This document shows positions 37,236 through 48,398 of a stretch of DNA of 64,000 nucleotides, piece after piece. Source of the DNA: Adiantum capillus-veneris (lineage: Eukaryota > Streptophyta > Polypodiopsida > Polypodiales > Pteridaceae); the NCBI GenBank assembly GCA_014529385.2, contig CM043952.1, forward strand, positions 154,515,557 to 154,579,556. Reading direction: 5' to 3'. A program made the position numbers and the translations under genes. Below the pieces are notes generated by a model, which saw only the letters and a list, made by a program, of their open reading frames with translations, was not told the origin of the DNA and searched no databases. Position 1 is the first letter of the stretch. Each line of letters opens with the position of its first letter.

Positions 37236-38686
37236 GTGGTTACGAGAGCACAAGCCCAAAAGAAAGCACAAGCCCAAAAGAAAGCTGATGAGAATCCAGA
37301 GACAAAGAACACGGAAGATGACATGAGTCCAGAGATGGATGATGGAACAAAGACAGACGCACCTAGTCAGAAAACCAAGAGCAAACGAAATAGTTGGAAG
37401 GCTAGAAAGACTAGGATGAAAGCACGCAGGGAATGAGAGAAAAAATCCCTAGCTGAGAAGCTTACCGAAGCTGAGGAGAAGATAAACAACACGAGGAAAA
37501 GGAGGCACCTTCTCTTACACAGATGGTTAAACCTCTAGAAGAACCATCCACGGATGAGAAACCGAGAAGTGCTAGCTCAGGAGGATCTGTGTTGGCAGAA
37601 AAGGTTAATGAGACATTAGATGCCCTCTTGAAAGCCTATGAGAGGAGGCTCAAAAACAACCAAACCCAAGAACAGAGGTGGATGACATATCCCTATGCGA
37701 AATTAGAAAAGCAAAGGTTGGAAATGTGCAGGAAAATGATTCAAACAGCCCAAGCTTTACTAGAACCACCAGTTGCAAAACCTGAGGATGTGATCCATGT
37801 CATGCCTACACAAGTAATTCCACCAAACCAAGAACTAAAAGAGCCAGATTCTAGTCATAAGCACATACCAAACCTCAAAGACCCAGCAATAGAACCAAGG
37901 ATAGTACTGAATACCACGGATAACTCATCCGAGGGATTTCACCAAGCTACACCTGAGGATTGTAAAGAGATAGATGGTTTCGATGAATTGTGGAAACAAG
38001 TCAGAGAGGCCAATGAAGCCGATGACCTAAGAAGACGAGTAGACAAGACTGGTGATGAACGAGGAATGTTTCTACCACCAATAGAGGAATTTGAGACTGG
38101 ATCTCCAATGAATCTAAACGTGCGATCGTGTTGGGGCGACAAAGGATCTGTACAATCTATGGATAGTCAACCCCATTCGCTAAGAACACTACCGTCCTAC
38201 ATGGGAGAGTACGAGACCAAATTAGATGTGGTTGCAGTCCCATCACAGAGACTGTCTCCCAACAAGGCCATTGATTCAAAGGGGCTAGTAGATATTCTAT
38301 CTACCCCAGTCACCTGTACAATAATGTTAGCCGAGTTGCTCAGAATAAGACCAAACATGTGGGCTAATGTGGGTAAATGTCTAGAGAAATTTGGTGTAAA
38401 AACCCCAATGACTCAAATCGAGGAAGGCATCAAAGAGCTTGAAATGCCTCAACTAAATACTAGGCCAGTGCCATTAAACAAGGTAGGCGAGTATTACGAG
38501 GGAGAAGATGGAAACACCACCCTTCTTGTGGAGTTCAATGGTGTAAAAACCATGGCAATCCTTGACAGTGGAGCTGGTGTGGCCATTGCAACCAAAGAGG
38601 TTTGGACAAAATGGGGAAAACCTGCCTTGATATCCACACGAAGGGGACCCTGCAGCTTGCAGACGGACACAAGGAAAAGCCCATAG
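37236..38686 (+). pseudogene. Family B gag C-terminus, linker and protease start (inverted copy)
   Basis: 37,236-37,436 is the basic end of the gag frame (VVTRAQAQ region, KRNSWKARKTRMKARRE) with a small tandem duplication AQAQKK. After a stop, the ORF 37,523-38,686 (387 codons) begins MVKPLEEPSTDEKPRSASSG, a hydrophilic linker, and reaches AILDSGAGVAIATKEV, a retropepsin active site with intact D-S-G. It then leaves frame at WTKWGKPAL; the correct continuation is the overlapping frame from 38,602. The same frame change occurs in the other copy (45,071-45,155). Confidence 0.75.
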
Positions 38687-40046
38687 GACTACTAGAAAAA
38701 GTACTTGTTACTTGTTGTGGCATTGAATATGAACACACTTTTGCTGTTGTTGACTTTGGCAAGAAGAACAACTATGACATCATTCTGGGAAGACCATTCA
38801 TGCGACAATTGAAAATGGTCCAAGATTGGGGTTATGACCATATATACCTGAGACATATGGAAACCATAACAAAGATAAACTTGAGTGACCATAGCTATAG
38901 GGATGTGACGAGAACACCAGTTGAGGAGTTTGACTCTGCCACAGTAGCAGGATCAGAACTTCCAGCTTGGTTAGGTAAGCCTAAAGAACTATGGACGTGT
39001 GGAGCTTCACAATGTGGTAGCTTGAAATGTGAGGAATCTATCCTAGAGCGAGCTATGGAGGATAGGGACTATATCCCAGAACCATTTCCTGAAGAAGAGT
39101 TAGAGCCTTTTGGATGGGAACACATCTTGGCTACTCTCGACGTGTGCGCCGTGGAGGATGCTCCCACAACAAACTTTTGTGATGAAAATGGCTATGATGT
39201 CGTTCCTTATTTTTCAGTGAGTGTAATCCAGGAAAACGAAGAGACCAGACATCAACAAGCTCTCGAAATAAGGAGCAAACAAAGAAATGTGGAGAATCAA
39301 AAGATGAAGAAGACGACGAGTTCTATGACTCTGTAGAACACTTCGAGTTTCAAGAAGATCAACGACCCGGGAGTCAATGTCATCGCTACACGAATAAAGT
39401 GCATCAAAAGTGGATTCCAAAGTCCTCAATAAAGACACAACCACCACATGCATCCTCATACATGGCTCCTAATAAGGATGCAAAGACTCACCTAGGAGGA
39501 ATACGACCAAAGCAACGAGCTAACAATGCTCTAATCAATGGGCTAGAAAAGTTCTCCAAGAAACTACCACCCACGAGAAAACAGATAGTAACTTTCCACT
39601 ACCAGCCAAAAAATCAAGGGAAAGTACAAGAAGTCAACCTTGCTGAGGATAGTAGCGATAGTGATGAATTTTACGACATCCCCTATCATCAACTTAGACC
39701 ATCACTATCACCAACCCCTTCAGCAACAACCATGACAGGTCAAAAGAACAGGACAACAAGTCAAAGCCAAAAAGCTCGACAAATCTGGATACCAAAAATC
39801 CAGATCAGCCAAAAACAGATATGGATCAAGAAGACAAAGATCTCTAATGACAAATCACAAGATCCAACACCAAAACAAAAGCAAGGAAAGCGTGCACGAA
39901 CGGGTAAGAATATCACAAAGTTGCAAGATTTCACAACTCAGGTTTGGGTTCCAAAGAAGTTGATTCAAGCACAAAAAAGTAAGGAATTCATTTGGATTCC
40001 AAAACAACCACAATATCAACTTTCAAAGCCTGACTCCTGTCACTAA
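38602..40046 (+). pseudogene. Family B protease and W-P-K tail (inverted copy)
   Basis: The frame from 38,602 gives LQLADGHKEKPIGLLEKV, FAVVDFGKKNNYDIILGRPF (second retropepsin motif ILG) and then a Cys-containing, acidic region (ELWTCGASQCGSLKCEE, DEEDDEF). A frameshift near 39,240 separates it from the ORF 39,399-40,046, which has the W-P-K repeats: KWIPKSSIK, QIWIPKIQ, QIWIKKTK, QVWVPKKL, FIWIPKQP. A stop replaces Arg near 40,045. The protein equals 43,470-45,155 on the other strand. Confidence 0.75.
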
Positions 40047-41869
40047 CCAAGCGTACAAGGGCTGAAGCAAAGACCATAGATGACTCACACAACAAAAAGG
40101 TGGATCCCAAAGAAGTCCCTTCAAAGATAAATGAAGCACGGGTAAGTATGGGTTCCCAAACGAGAGCCAGCAACAAAAGAGCCAATAATCGCCAAGAAAT
40201 GGGTCTCAAAGAAGAACAACAAAATTGCTGTCAGTGCATCCCCGCTTGAATTCTTACAATTCTTCCTACGATTACAGTATAGTTAGAAGAGAGCAAGTCG
40301 CTTCAATCAAGCAATGATACAGGAGCTTCAAAGACCATTACATTGCTTAGAATAAGAAGCCTCGCCAACAAATGCCAATAAGCAAATTGCTTATACCCAC
40401 ATCTTGCACATCATAAATCTTTTCCATGCATTGACTGTGTATGCATAATAGGGCTACATTACAAGGCCTGCATAGGCACAACTTTTTATTGCCCAAGCAC
40501 AACACATACCCTTTGCGATACCCTGTCGTAAAGGATGACTCCAAATAGGAAGGGGGGAGGCATTTTGAATGCGGACCTAACATTATGACTATTAGAGGGC
40601 AATGTTTTGTGAGATGCATTGAATTTTTGCGTTTTATTGTGATAATGTTTTGACGAAATTTAGAGTATATGCTCTCATAATAGTGTTACAGAGGAGTATG
40701 GGGACAAAATCCATATATGAGCCCCTAGGGACATGTGTATAGTGTACATAGCATTTATATTTCTATTTGAATGATTTTTCTTTTGTTGAGTTGTTTTAAG
40801 ATTTTCTTTGTTTATTATTAATAAAAAAATAAAAAAATCCATAATCCACATGAAGAAAAGACTGACGAGAGGCCTGAGCACTACAAAGAGAAGAAGGTAC
40901 AAGGAAACGATGAAACTTCACGAAGTATGTCTCAGCAGCCACTACAACAGCCGAAGAACTTGTCACAAAGCAGTGTCAACATGCAACCGACAAGTCATAC
41001 AAGTGAGAGTCGAGTAGCTAAGCCACAGAATGAGTGAGGTGTTAGTCTCAAAGCTTCCAGTGAGCAAAAGAGTCGAAGTCTAAGTACTTATGTCTGGTGA
41101 AGTGAAGGAGAAGGTCCAAAAGACACTCACATACTGAGCACAGTGAGATACGAGTGGAGAAACTTCTACATCAAAAACCCTTCTTGGAAAGGTGGAAGCT
41201 ATTTAGACATCTTTTGATGTCACATGTGCTACATTTATTCCTCGAAAGACCCATCATCTCCTTCTTTCACATTTCATGCTTTTGGTGACAAATTTCTCAT
41301 ATGATTATAGAGTGTCCCATAATTGGCACTTGCATCAGGCACTCTTTTTGTGTTTCACCCAAGCACTCACCTTACATGAACATGTACTTCACGTTCAACT
41401 GCTCAACTCCAATAAGAGCGTATGCCAAAGGAATTTTTTTCCCACTGGGTTTTTTCCCTCTGGTCATCCAGGTTTTAGACCCTAATCTAAGGACACCTAT
41501 CACCATCCTCTTGTACATATTCCTTCTACATCAACAATAAGGAAATGCTACTCAAATCAATTGACAAATGATTTTGAGCACCAATTTCAGATCATAGCAT
41601 ACTTCTCCTTAATGGCGAGTCGAAGAATGGCCTACAATGACAAAGCTGTAGACAATACTAACAACATGATTGCACAGGAGCAAAGAAGTTCCCAATGAAG
41701 AAGCGCAGACATAAAAGTAATCAGAGGATCTCAAAAGATGAATGGTTAGAATGATATATATCCGCTCTAATGGATCATAGTTCTTGTTGTGGTTCGACAA
41801 AGATACAAACAGTGCAGCAGATGAAGACAAACCAAAAGCAACGTGTTGACCGATGGGTCAACAACACAA
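40047..41869 (+). other. Family B 3' region (inverted copy)
   Basis: Reverse complement of 34,446-36,034 with some changes, continuing through 41,500-41,840, which parallels 32,706-32,940. No coding sequence. It includes the second G-rich tract (GGAAGGGGGGAGGC at about 40,549-40,562). Confidence 0.65.
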
Positions 41870-42197
41870 GATCAGAAAGCCAATCACTCAATTCTACAGA
41901 TTGTAGAAGTTGTTTCTGAAAATCACAAATACTTCGAATTGACAGATTTGCTGGAGCAAGTGATGGATGGAGCTTTCTCTATCCATGATGATAAGAGTCA
42001 AGTTGAATGACATCGGGTTCTTTTTGAATTTAGATCTAGTAGTAGACCTATAATGACAGAAACAGATGCTGCAGCTCGGAGCGTGGATGTGAAAGACATA
42101 AAGTTCGTCATCAATTATGATTTTCCTGAATCATGTGAAGACTATGTACATTGGATTGGACGAACAAGACAAGCTACTGCAAAGGCTATAGTCTAAA
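41870..42197 (+). pseudogene. Captured DEAD-box helicase fragment (copy 3, inverted)
   Basis: The plus strand reads DQKANHSILQIVEVVSENHK, LLEQVMDGAFSIHDDKSQVE, stop, [39 protein letters not shown] and [19 protein letters not shown]. It has the same internal gap and RSVD change as copies 1 and 2, and H-W-I replaces the H-R-I of motif VI. The fragment keeps a nearly open frame with one stop. Confidence 0.87.
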
Positions 42198-42237
42198 CTT
42201 TATTTCCAACAACAAAGCGACAGCAAAGACCACATCG

Positions 42238-43469
42238 TATACGCTCTTATTGGAGTTGAGCAATTGAACGTGAAGTACATGTTCATGAAAGGTGAGTGCT
42301 TGGGTGAAACACGGAAAGAGTGCCTGATGCAAGTGCCAATTATGGGACACTCTATATGCATATGAGAAATTTGTCAACAAAAGCATGCAATGTGAAAGAA
42401 GAAGATGATGGGCGTTCGAGGAATAAATGTAGCACATGTGACATCAAAAGATGTCTCAATAGCTTCCACCATTCCAAGAAGGGTTTTTGATGTAGAAGTT
42501 TCTCCACTCGTATCTCACAGTGCTCAGTACGTGAGTGTCTTTTGGACCTTCTCCTTCACTTCACCAGACTTAAGTATAGTAGACTTCGACTCTTTTGCCT
42601 ACTTATACCAGCATGAGCGACACAACATAAATATGCTCAACTCTTCCAGCTTGAGCAGTACCTAGAATAGCTAAGACGCTTAGAACACAGAGAATATTAC
42701 TTGAAGCTTTGGGACTAACACCTCACTCATTTTGTGGCTTAGCTCGACTCTGACTTGTATGACTTGTCGGTTGCATGTTGACACTGCTTTGTGACAAGTT
42801 CTTCGGCTGTTGTAGTGGCTGCTAATACATACTTCGTGAAGTTTCATTGTTTCCTTGTACCTTCTTCTCTTTGTAGTGCTCAGGCCTCTCGTCAGTCTTT
42901 TCTTCATGTGGATTATGGATTTTTAAAAATTTTCTTAATAATAAACAAGGAAAATCTTAAAACAACTCAACAAAAGAAAAATCATTTAAATAGAAATCTA
43001 AATGCTATGTACACTATACACATGTCCCTAGGGGCTCATATATGGATTTGGTCCCCATACTTCTCTGTAACACTACTATGAGGGCATATACTCTAAATTT
43101 CGTCAAAACATTATCACAATAAAACGCAAAAATTCAATGCATCTCACAAAACATTTCCCTCTAATAGTCATAATGTTAGGTCCGCATTCAGAATGCCTCC
43201 CCCCTTCCTATTTGGAGTCACCCTTTACGACAGGGTATCGCAAAGGGTATGTGTTGTGCTTGGGCAATTAAAAGTTGTGCCTATGCAGGCCTAGTAGTGT
43301 AGCCCTATTATGCATACACAGTCAATGCATGGAAAAGATTTATGTTGTGCAAGATGTGGGTATAAGCAATTGGCTTATTGGCATTTGTTGGCGAGGCTTC
43401 CTGTTCTAAGAAATGTAATGGTCTTTGAAGCTCCTGTATCGTTGCTTGATTGAAGCGACTTGCTCTCTT
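42238..43469 (-). other. Family B 3' region (right copy)
   Basis: Near-identical to 34,805-36,034, same orientation. No coding sequence. It contains the second G-rich tract (minus strand GGAAGGGGGGAGG at about 43,197-43,210). Confidence 0.7.
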
Positions 43470-44315
43470 CTAACTGTACTGTAATCGTAGGAAGAATTGT
43501 AAGAATTCAAGCGAAGATGCACTGACAACAGTTTTGCTGTTCTTCTTTGGGACCCATTTCTTTGCGATTATTGGCTGTTTTGTTGCTGACGCTCGTTTGG
43601 GAACCCATACTTGCCCGTGCTTCGTTTGTGTTTGAAGAGACTCCTTTGGGATCCACCTTTTTGTTGTGTGAGTCAACAGTGGTCTTTGCTTCAGCCCTTG
43701 TACGCTTGGTTGGTGACGGGATTCAGGCTTTGAAAGTTGATACTGTGGTTGTTTTGGAATCCAAATGAATTCCTGACTTTTTTGTGCTTGAATCAACTTC
43801 TTTGGAGCCCAAAACTGAGTTGTGAAAGCTTGCGACTTTGTGATATTCTTACCCGTTCGTGCACGCTTTCCTTGCTTTTGTTTTGGTGTTGGATCTTGTG
43901 ATTTGTCATTAGAGATCTTTGTCTTCTTGATCCATATCTGTTTTTGGCCGATCTGGCTTTTTGGTATCCAGATTTGTCGAGCTTTTTGGCTTTGACTTGT
44001 TGTCCTGTTATTTTGACCTATCATGGTTGTTGCTGAAGGGGTTGGTGATAGTGATGGTCTAAGTTGATGATAGGGGATGTCGTAAGATTCATCACTATCG
44101 CTACTATCCTCAGCAAGGTTGACTTCTTGTACTTTCCCTTGATTTTTTGGCTCGTAGTGGAAAGTTACTGTCTTTTTGCTCGTGGGTGGTAGTTTCTTGG
44201 AGGACTTTTCTAGCCCATTGATTAGAGCATTGTTAGCTCGTTGCTTTGGTCGTATTCCTCCTAGTTGAGTCTTTGCATTCTTATTAGGATCCATGTATGA
44301 GGATGCTTGTGGTGG
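43470..44315 (-). CDS. Family B W-P-K repeat tail ORF
   Basis: The minus-strand ORF 44,294-43,470 (274 codons) is the most complete copy of the tail. It is very basic with repeated aromatic motifs at about 20-30 residue spacing: QIWIPKSQ, QIWIKKTK, QFWAPKKL, FIWIPKQP, RWIPKESL, QVWVPKRA and KWVPKKNS, and it ends SSLEFLQFFLRLQYS. A stop at 44,316 divides it from the protease ORF, which itself ends in KWIPKSSVKT, so the original frame was continuous. It lies where an autonomous element has reverse transcriptase. Similar W-[IV]-P-K text occurs in gag-linker regions of some plant copia elements (from memory); a nucleic-acid-binding role is inferred only from charge and aromatic content. Confidence 0.6.
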   Translation of the reverse strand, partial: PPQASSYMDPNKNAKTQLGGIRPKQRANNALINGLEKSSKKLPPTSKKTVTFHYEPKNQGKVQEVNLAEDSSDSDESYDIPYHQLRPSLSPTPSATTMIGQNNRTTSQSQKARQIWIPKSQIGQKQIWIKKTKISNDKSQDPTPKQKQGKRARTGKNITKSQAFTTQFWAPKKLIQAQKSQEFIWIPKQPQYQLSKPESRHQPSVQGLKQRPLLTHTTKRWIPKESLQTQTKHGQVWVPKRASATKQPIIAKKWVPKKNSKTVVSASSLEFLQFFLRLQYS

Positions 44316-45598
44316 CTATGTCTTCACCGAGGACTTTGGAATCCACTTTTGATGCACTTTATTCGTGTAGCGATGACATTGATTCCCGGGTCGTTGATCT
44401 TCTTGAAGCTCGAAGTGTTCTACAGAGTCATAGAACTCGTCGTCTTCTTCATCTTTTGATTCTCCACATTTCTTTGTTTGCTCCTTATTTTGAGAGCTGG
44501 TTGATGTCTGGTTCTCTTCGTTTTCTTGGATTACACTCACTGCAAAATAAGGAACGACATCATAGTCATTTTCATCACAAAACTTTGTTGTGGGAGCATC
44601 CTCCACGGCGCACACGTCGAGAGTAGCCAAGATGTGTTCCCATCCAAAAGGCTCTAACTCTTCTTCAGTAAATGGTTCTGGGATATAGTCCCTATCCTCC
44701 ATAGCTCGCTCTAGGATACATTCCTCACATTTTAAGCTACCACATTGTGAAGCTCCACACATCCATAGTTCTTTAGGTTTACCTAACCAAGCTGGAAGTT
44801 CTGATCCTGATACTGTGGCGGAATCAAACTCCTCAACTGGTGTTCTCGTCACATCCTTATAGCTATGGTCACTCAAGTTTATCTTTGTTATGGTTTCCAT
44901 ATGTCTCTGGTATATATGGTCATAATCCCAATCTTGGAACATTTTCAATTGTCGCATGAATGGTCTTCCCAGAATGATGTCATAGTTGTTCTTCTTGCCA
45001 AAGTCAACAACAGCAAAAGTGTGTTCATATTCAATGCCACAAGAAGTAACAAGTACTTTTTCTAGCAGTCTTATGGGCTTTTCCTTGTGTCCGTCTGCAA
45101 GCTGCAGGGTCCCCTTCGTGTGGATATCAAGGCAGGTTTTCCCCATTTTGTCCAAACCTCTTTGGTTGCAATGGCCACACCATCTCCACTGTCAAGGATT
45201 GCCATGGTTTTTACACCATTGAACTCCACAAGAAGGGTGGTGTTTCCATCTTCTCCCTCGTAATACTCGCCTACCTTGTTTAATGGCACTGGCCTAGTAT
45301 TTAGTTGAGGCATTTCAAGCTCTTTGATGCCTTCCTCGATTTGAGTCATTGGGGTTTTTACACCAAATTTCTCTAGACATTTACCCACATTAGCCCACAT
45401 GTTTGGTCTTATTCTGAGCAACTCGGCTAAAATTATTGTACAGGTGACTGGGGTAGATAGAATATCTACTAGCCCCTTTGAATCGATGGCCTTGTTGGGA
45501 GACAGTCTCTGTGATGGGACTGCAACCACATCTGACTTGGTCTCGTACTCTCCCATGTAGGACGATAGTGTTCTTAGCGAATGGGGTTGACTATCCAT
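44316..45598 (-). pseudogene. Family B retropepsin region
   Basis: Two overlapping minus-strand frames. 45,598-45,071 contains a linker and AILDSGDGVAIATKEV (active site D-S-G retained, next Ala changed to Asp relative to the inverted copy). 45,155-44,316 continues with LQLADGHKEKPIRLLEKV, YDIILGRPFMRQLK and a tail with paired cysteines (MCGASQCGSLKCEECILE) and an acidic stretch. The switch between frames needs a -1 shift at ACAAAATGGGG in both copies. A retropepsin would process the gag polyprotein. The shift makes the copy a pseudogene unless frameshifting is programmed. Confidence 0.75.
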
Positions 45599-45631
45599 AG
45601 ATTGTACAGATCCTTTGTCGCCCCAACACGA

Positions 45632-46555
45632 TCACACGTCTAGATTCCTTTGAGATCCAGTCTCAAATTCCTCTTTTGGTGGTAGAAACACTCCTCGTTC
45701 ATCACTAGTCTTGTCTACTCGTCTTCTTAGGTCATTGGCTTCATTGGCCTCTCTGACTTGTTTCCACAATTCATCGAAACCATCTATCTCTTTACAATCC
45801 TCAGGTGTAGCTTGGTGAAATCCCTCAGATGAGTTATCCGTGGTATTCAGTACTATCCTTGGTTCTATTGCTGGGTCTTTGAGGTTTGGTCTGTGCTTAT
45901 GACTAGAATCTGGCTCTTTTAGTTCTTGGTTTGGTGGAATTACTTGTGTAGGCATGACACGGATCACATCCTCAGGTTTTGCAACTGGTGGTTCTAGTAA
46001 AGCTTGGGCTGTTTGAATCATTTTCCTGCACATTTCCAACCTTTGCTTTTCTAATTCCGCATAGGGATATGTCATCCACCTCTGTTCTTGGGTTTGGTTG
46101 TTTTTGAGCCTCCCCTCATAGGCTTTTAAGAGGGCATCTAATGTCTCATTAACCTTTTCTGCCAACACAGATCCTCCTGAGCTAGCACTTCTCGGTTTCT
46201 CATCCGTGGATGGTTCTTCTAGAGGTTTAACCATCTGTGTAAGAGAAGGTGCCTCCTTTTACTCATGTTGTTTTATCTTCTCCTTAGCTTCGGTAAGCTT
46301 GTCAGCTAGGGATTTTTGCTCTCGTTCCCTGCGTGCTTTCATCCTAGTCTTTTTAGCTTTCCAACTATTTTGTTTGCTCTTGGTTTTCTGACTAGGTGCG
46401 TCTGTCTTTGGTCCATTATTTGTCTTTGGACTCCGTGTTCTTTGTCTCTGGATTCTCATCAGCTTTCTTTTGGGCTTGTGCTCTCGTAACCACTTGAACT
46501 GGTACAACATTTTCATTTTCTGAGCTACTAGGGAGCTGAACAATCCTTGATACAT
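45632..46555 (-). pseudogene. Family B gag-protease linker
   Basis: 46,555-46,259 is the basic end of gag in a shifted frame (NSWKAKKTRMKARREREQKS). 46,234-45,632 (MVKPLEEPSTDEKPRSASSG to QRNLDV) is hydrophilic, with a possible coiled-coil (ALLKAYEGRLKNNQTQEQRW). A stop at 45,631 replaces Arg of the inverted copy. No known domain; it connects gag and protease. Confidence 0.6.
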
Positions 46556-48398
46556 TTGTCGTGATTTTCCTGATTTGGTTTGGTTTTTTCGGGCAATCGG
46601 TGATCAAGTGAGTGATGCCACACTCAAGAAAATAGACATTTACTTCAGTGATCTCCGTATGAGGACATTGTTTGACCAAGTGGTTGTCACGACTTTTGTG
46701 ACAATCTGTCTCTGGTTGAGGAGATTCTTTTAGCATTTCCTCTTGGCTATAAGCAAGATTTGACCTAGATAAGCCGCTATTTGCAATGAATCGCAATGTC
46801 CTTTCGTCCATTTCATACCTTCTTTCTTTCGATTGAAACCCAGGAGGTGGAGGTTGTACCGGCCTCACCACTCCATGTGTTTCTCTCACATTTTGTTTCT
46901 CCAAAGGGTAGTACCCACTTTGGTTGCTATACCACATTGTAGCTGGTACTGGCATTGGTTTATTTGATGCTTTCATCATTGGCATGTATCTCATGTCTAC
47001 CGGCATTCTAGCACCTGGCAGAGGAGGTTGTTGTCCTAAGACAAGCTGTGGCCTTAATACTCCTACTGGTCCTGGTGCATTCCCCGTTATGTATCTAGGT
47101 GGAGTAGGTGCTTCTGGAACAGGTTGTACATACCTCTCCCTAGAATTTTCCATGCTATAATAGCACTCTTCCCCCGTATGGTTCTTCCATTTTCTCTCAA
47201 TTTCACACCACTTTGGCTCTCCCGAATCAAACCTTACAAGAGGAATCAACCTCTTGACCAAGTCGTCGATAAGCTTTTCTTGATCAATAGGTGCCATTGG
47301 CTTGGCAATGGACTCACTTATCTGTGAAACACTGTGCTGAGAGGATGTGTCATCTCCTTCACTCTTTAATTCCTTTTCTTTGTATGCCTCACAATTATCC
47401 ACTAGATAAAGAGCTTCTTTGATCAACTCGTTTAGCGTCATCCTCCTTATCATCTGCAGATCCTTCTGAAGGCCCTCATCTCTCATTCCCTGGATAAAGA
47501 TCAGCATCAGTCGTGCTTGCGTAGGTAATTCCGCTCTCGGACAGATCTTAACATATCTCTTGAGTCGTAATGATGCTTTGCGTACTGATTCATTCTCTTT
47601 CTGTTTGAATCTATGGATTTGCGAGACCGTGTTGTGAGCAATGCCTTTTGGCAAGAATTCTTCAATAAACTCCTCAAACAGCTCATCTAGGGTCTTAAAA
47701 TCCCATTTTTCCACCGATTCGAACCATGTAGCTGCATCATCTTCTAGAGTCAATCCAAATCCCGCAAACTGTGTCGCAAAATCTGAAACTTCCTCTGCTC
47801 TAATCACTCTTCTAAAAGCCGCTACGTGATCTCTCAGATCTTCATCTCCGGAGTATTTTCTGTTTACCCATTTCTGGACTTGGGATGGTCTAACTTGTCG
47901 ATTGTCTACAAGTCTAACCAGAGACTCTCCCAATCCTTCTCTCGTTATCGCTCTTGAAGGGAATCCTGGTGGCTCTCTTCTTGGAACTCCTATAGGAATT
48001 CTCGTGTTTGGTGGAGGCATTTGTGGTCCTTCATTGACCAAATATCCACCTCTTTCTAGTACAGTCTGTGGATTTGTGCTTTCTACAACTCTGTATTCTC
48101 GTCCATACTTGTCGACAACTATAGATCTCCATTGACAGTCGACTCCGTATGTGTAGACATATAAGAGCTTGTAATCCGTTATCTCTTCTAGGTATGGATC
48201 TGAGCACCTATAAAGATTGACCTCGTTGTCATCAATGTATCTATATAGTCCTTCACTCTCATGACCAATCATCCAAACTCTCTCAACAAGATGGGTCTTT
48301 ATCAATTGCAAGTTTGGAAGAGCCATTGTGGGAGGATATTCCTCTATCGTCGGGATCTCCAAGCTTGTGTAAGCTGCGTTTGAATCTAGGGTAGACAT
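46416..48398 (-). CDS. Family B gag polyprotein
   Basis: Longest intact ORF of the window (660 codons), starting MSTLDSNAAYTSLEIPTIEE. Residues about 1-140 are unrecognised. About 200-330 is a retrotransposon gag domain: FATQFAGFGLTLEDDAATWF, EEFIEEFLPKGIAHNTVSQI, LMLIFIQGMRDEGLQKDLQM. A Pro-rich region follows. Near 580-620 a Cys/His stretch (DCHKSRDNHLVKQCPHTE, then FLECGITHLITDCPKKPNQI) looks like one degenerate and one nearly normal zinc knuckle. Gag forms the particle and binds element RNA. It ends KNTESKDK; the inverted copy shows the original frame continued into the basic linker. The start is chosen as the first ATG after the leader. Confidence 0.8.
   Translation of the reverse strand: MSTLDSNAAYTSLEIPTIEEYPPTMALPNLQLIKTHLVERVWMIGHESEGLYRYIDDNEVNLYRCSDPYLEEITDYKLLYVYTYGVDCQWRSIVVDKYGREYRVVESTNPQTVLERGGYLVNEGPQMPPPNTRIPIGVPRREPPGFPSRAITREGLGESLVRLVDNRQVRPSQVQKWVNRKYSGDEDLRDHVAAFRRVIRAEEVSDFATQFAGFGLTLEDDAATWFESVEKWDFKTLDELFEEFIEEFLPKGIAHNTVSQIHRFKQKENESVRKASLRLKRYVKICPRAELPTQARLMLIFIQGMRDEGLQKDLQMIRRMTLNELIKEALYLVDNCEAYKEKELKSEGDDTSSQHSVSQISESIAKPMAPIDQEKLIDDLVKRLIPLVRFDSGEPKWCEIERKWKNHTGEECYYSMENSRERYVQPVPEAPTPPRYITGNAPGPVGVLRPQLVLGQQPPLPGARMPVDMRYMPMMKASNKPMPVPATMWYSNQSGYYPLEKQNVRETHGVVRPVQPPPPGFQSKERRYEMDERTLRFIANSGLSRSNLAYSQEEMLKESPQPETDCHKSRDNHLVKQCPHTEITEVNVYFLECGITHLITDCPKKPNQIRKITTNVSRIVQLPSSSENENVVPVQVVTRAQAQKKADENPETKNTESKDK

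Larger units (their letters stand above)
37195..42237 (+). mobile_element. Inverted internal segment of family B
   Basis: This 5 kb reads as family B sense on the plus strand, opposite to both flanks: end of gag (37,236), linker, protease, tail, 3' region and helicase fragment (to 42,197), without LTRs. The left junction is inside gag and carries a 3 bp microhomology (AGC). The right junction joins ...ACCACATCG to TATACGCTC of the minus-oriented copy. Because the flanks also contain tail and 3' region, 34,805-37,190 and about 39,130-41,460 form a large imperfect inverted repeat, and 42,238-44,640 is a direct copy of the left arm. Confidence 0.85.

Noticed and set aside
46924-48135. Plus-strand ORFs opposite gag
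   Set aside because: Shadow frames of the 660-codon minus-strand gag ORF.
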